DNA of 6,220 bases from Planctomycetota bacterium (GTDB taxonomy: Bacteria; Planctomycetota; PUPC01; JABMSA01; JAUWKK01). The first letter of the stretch is position 1. The number at the start of each line of letters is the position of its first letter. The notes under the pieces are model-generated. The model searched no databases and was not told the DNA's origin. It was given only the letters and a program-made list of their open reading frames with translations. The DNA lies in assembly GCA_030614245.1 (NCBI GenBank), contig JAUWKK010000181.1, positions 1-6,220 on the forward strand, read 5' to 3'. The position numbers were made by a program, and so were the translations under genes. This document shows, piece after piece, positions 5,023 to 6,220 of the stretch.

Positions 5023-5550
5023 CTATCGCATTTTGGGCTTGTGCTTGTCCTTGATGATAATGTCGATCTTCTCGATCAGGTAATCGCCGTCGCCTTTCGT
5101 CCAAATCTCGAACTTGCCCCGGCCCCTCGCGAGGAATGTGCCCTGGTATCCGTGGCTGCCGCTGCCGTGGACGTCGCTGCCCCTCTGCATGAAGCTGCCG
5201 CTCGGGTGCAGACACAACGCCGACCTGCTCAACGAGCGGTCTTTCGCGTAGACTACGATGACGCTGTCGATGTTCCTCGGCCTGGGGCTGCTGAACTCCA
5301 GCCGCACGCCGCCGACCTTGCCGTGCTTGTTCGCGTCCTTTATCTTGTCGTCCGGCCCGGCATGGTAGCTCAGCGCGAGCCCCCTGTCGGTATACTTCGT
5401 TGCGCCGTAGGGATGAACGCCGCTCAGACAGTCGCAGTCATCGGGCACTTCCTTGCCGAACTTGCCGAACTTGATCGTGTGCACGGACACATCCGCAGTC
5501 GCGGTCAGCAGGGGCAGGGTAGTCAGTAAGACAGCTAGTCGGGGTATCAT
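5023..5550 (-). CDS. Small exported protein of unknown function
   Basis: The 175-residue product begins with a clear signal peptide (MIPRLAVLLTTLPLLTATA), probably cut after A19, leaving about 156 residues. The mature part has three cysteines (C39 and C41 in DDCDC, C113 in ALCLHP), alternating hydrophobic stretches typical of beta strands (GGVRLEF, DSVIVVYA, GKFEIW, IEKIDIII), many glycines and a basic end (KDKHKPKMR). This would fit a small beta-sandwich, but I do not recognise a family and assign no function. The start is well supported: AGGAGA lies 8 bases before the ATG on the minus strand, and a TATAAT promoter is about 50 bases upstream. The gene is convergent with the ankyrin genes and divergent from the group II intron. 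A long open frame on the opposite strand is an antisense shadow without a ribosome binding site. Confidence 0.8.
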   Translation of the reverse strand: MIPRLAVLLTTLPLLTATADVSVHTIKFGKFGKEVPDDCDCLSGVHPYGATKYTDRGLALSYHAGPDDKIKDANKHGKVGGVRLEFSSPRPRNIDSVIVVYAKDRSLSRSALCLHPSGSFMQRGSDVHGSGSHGYQGTFLARGRGKFEIWTKGDGDYLIEKIDIIIKDKHKPKMR

Positions 5551-5558
5551 CGGTCGTG

Positions 5559-5564
5559 TCTCCT
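5559..5564 (-). promoter_or_regulatory. Ribosome binding site of the exported-protein gene
   Basis: On the minus strand this reads AGGAGA, eight bases before the ATG at 5550-5548. It decides both the strand and the start of the gene. Confidence 0.75.
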
Positions 5565-5597
5565 GTGACGGGCGGATCGAGGGCCTTTCATAACTCT

Positions 5598-5626
5598 ATT
5601 ATACATAACGGAACGCTGAAGAGCAA
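5598..5626 (-). promoter_or_regulatory. Sigma70-type promoter for the exported-protein gene
   Basis: On the minus strand a perfect TATAAT (5603-5598) follows TTGCTC (5626-5621) with exactly 17 bases between them. Transcription would start near 5591, giving a leader of about 40 bases that contains the ribosome binding site. It is the strongest promoter-like sequence in the window, although the -35 box matches only TTG. Confidence 0.6.
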
Positions 5627-5682
5627 GTTCGAGAGTTGTCTGGAGTCTGACTCCCTATCGTGGGGTATCTTATGCGCCGCGA

Positions 5683-6220
5683 GTGTGAGGATGTGTATAA
5701 TGCTGGGGCTGGCGAAGAATTGCTGGCGGTCAGGCGCGAATGTGCGCCTGCGAGCGCACACAGTCAGAGAGGTGAAAGTCCTCTTCGGGCAAAACGCTTT
5801 CCAGCCCGTAACCGACTGCAACTGCGTCGCCGCGAGGCGTGCGTGGGAAGCAGCAGGAGGTGAACGACCAGTCCGCAGGCTGACGAACTCGATTCGGCCT
5901 GACGTATCCGGCGAGCCTGCTAGCCAGTGGCGAAGCCTTGACCTGTGAAAGCGGGGGAGCTGTCGAGCTGAGGGGTGGCGTGCAAAAGCTGCGACGAAGG
6001 TGGAGGCGTGAAGATCCGCGCGACGGAAATCAAACCGGCGACAGTGTCCGACGGGACTCAAGAAGCCGGAGACGTGCGCGGCCGATGGTCGTGGGCGGAA
6101 CCGATGGTCTGGACAGAGCGCATGTTGACGGCCCTGGAACAGGGGGTGAAAGGAGGCAGATGGTTCAGGTTGATTGACAAGTCTGTTTCCGAGCGCACCC
6201 TGCGTGTGGCCTTTGGACGA
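5683..6220 (+). mobile_element. Group II intron, 5' part, cut by window end
   Basis: The sequence looks like the ribozyme part of a bacterial group II intron followed by its reverse transcriptase gene. GTGTG at 5683-5687 fits the conserved 5' end (GUGYG); the exact boundary is uncertain by about 10 bases. Domain I type structure is visible: GGGCTGG 5706-5712 with CCAGCCC 5801-5807; CAGGCGC 5731-5737 with GCGCCTG 5744-5750; GAGAGG 5767-5772 with CCTCTT 5780-5785; CGCC/GGCG at 5828-5839 closing a GCGA tetraloop (GNRA class); and GCAGGCT 5875-5881 with AGCCTGC 5914-5920. The intron-encoded protein starts at about 6008. The catalytic domain V and the 3' end lie beyond the window. The insertion leaves the divergent promoter at 5598-5626 intact. 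Confidence 0.85.
6008..6220 (+). CDS. ltrA: Group II intron reverse transcriptase/maturase, N-terminal fragment
   Basis: Reading from the GTG at 6008 the frame stays open to the window edge, giving 71 residues. RGRWSWAEPMVWTERML (25-41), then TALEQGVKGGRWFRLIDK (41-58), is characteristic of the N-terminal region of group II intron-encoded proteins, just before the fingers of the reverse transcriptase. The full protein would be expected to continue with RT motifs, a maturase domain and perhaps an HNH endonuclease, none visible here. I chose the GTG because the conserved RWSW block lies upstream of the first in-frame ATG (6102); AAGG at 5997-6000 is a possible ribosome binding site. In-frame stops upstream (TGA at 5969) limit any longer start. 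The protein would promote splicing and retrohoming of its own intron. The gene is truncated only by the window end as far as can be seen. Confidence 0.85.
   Translation, partial: MKIRATEIKPATVSDGTQEAGDVRGRWSWAEPMVWTERMLTALEQGVKGGRWFRLIDKSVSERTLRVAFGR

Noticed and set aside
5041..5529. Plus-strand frame opposite the exported-protein gene
   Set aside because: The minus strand has a signal peptide, a ribosome binding site and a promoter; the plus frame has none and looks like a compositional shadow.
5556..5948. Plus-strand open frame of 130 codons over the start of the intron
   Set aside because: Most of it covers the structured ribozyme RNA of the group II intron and the promoter of the divergent gene; the peptide has no recognisable feature.
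5938..6177. Plus-strand 79-codon frame inside the intron
   Set aside because: It overlaps the maturase frame in another phase; only the maturase frame contains the conserved RWSW and VWTERML motifs.

Overview
The window is a GC-rich, gene-dense bacterial segment. The best guess for the source is a member of the Planctomycetota, possibly Phycisphaerae-like. Three things suggest this: a divergent RuvA whose domain I/II junction and second helix-hairpin-helix (LPEIGKRTAE) resemble planctomycete RuvA as I recall it; two-hairpin REP-like intergenic elements of a kind I associate with that phylum; and ankyrin-repeat membrane proteins. The assignment rests on recognition by eye, not on a search.

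Layout. Bases 1-204 are non-coding and hold hairpins, a REP-like element and a candidate promoter. A co-directional plus-strand cluster then runs from 205 to 4731: ruvA, ruvB, folK, a YhaM/Cbf1-like OB-fold plus HD-domain nuclease gene, and two tandem paralogous genes for single-pass membrane proteins with ankyrin repeats. The spacings are short (9, 57, 52 and 42 bases, then a 4-base ATGA overlap) and no convincing terminator separates the genes, so they could form one operon. Bases 4732-5022 are non-coding and unusually structured: a nested stem-loop, a second REP-like two-hairpin element, and a 19-base direct repeat on either side of that element. On the minus strand, 5023-5550 encodes a small exported protein of unknown function, with a clear ribosome binding site and a TATAAT promoter. 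From about 5683 to the right edge lies the 5' part of a group II intron, with domain I type hairpins and the start of its reverse transcriptase/maturase gene, cut off by the window end.

How the genes work together. RuvA and RuvB are the Holliday-junction branch migration pair. FolK makes the pyrophosphorylated pterin for folate synthesis. The HD protein is probably a 3'-5' exoribonuclease acting on RNA or single-stranded DNA. This mixes DNA repair with housekeeping metabolism and shows no obvious single pathway. The ankyrin pair is the least understood part of the cluster: the two proteins share an almost identical membrane anchor and probably display their repeats outside the cytoplasm. The most interesting leads are this translationally coupled pair and its sign of recent sequence exchange, the altered acidic-pin region of RuvA, a clamp-binding-like tail on RuvB, and the structured DNA downstream of the cluster.
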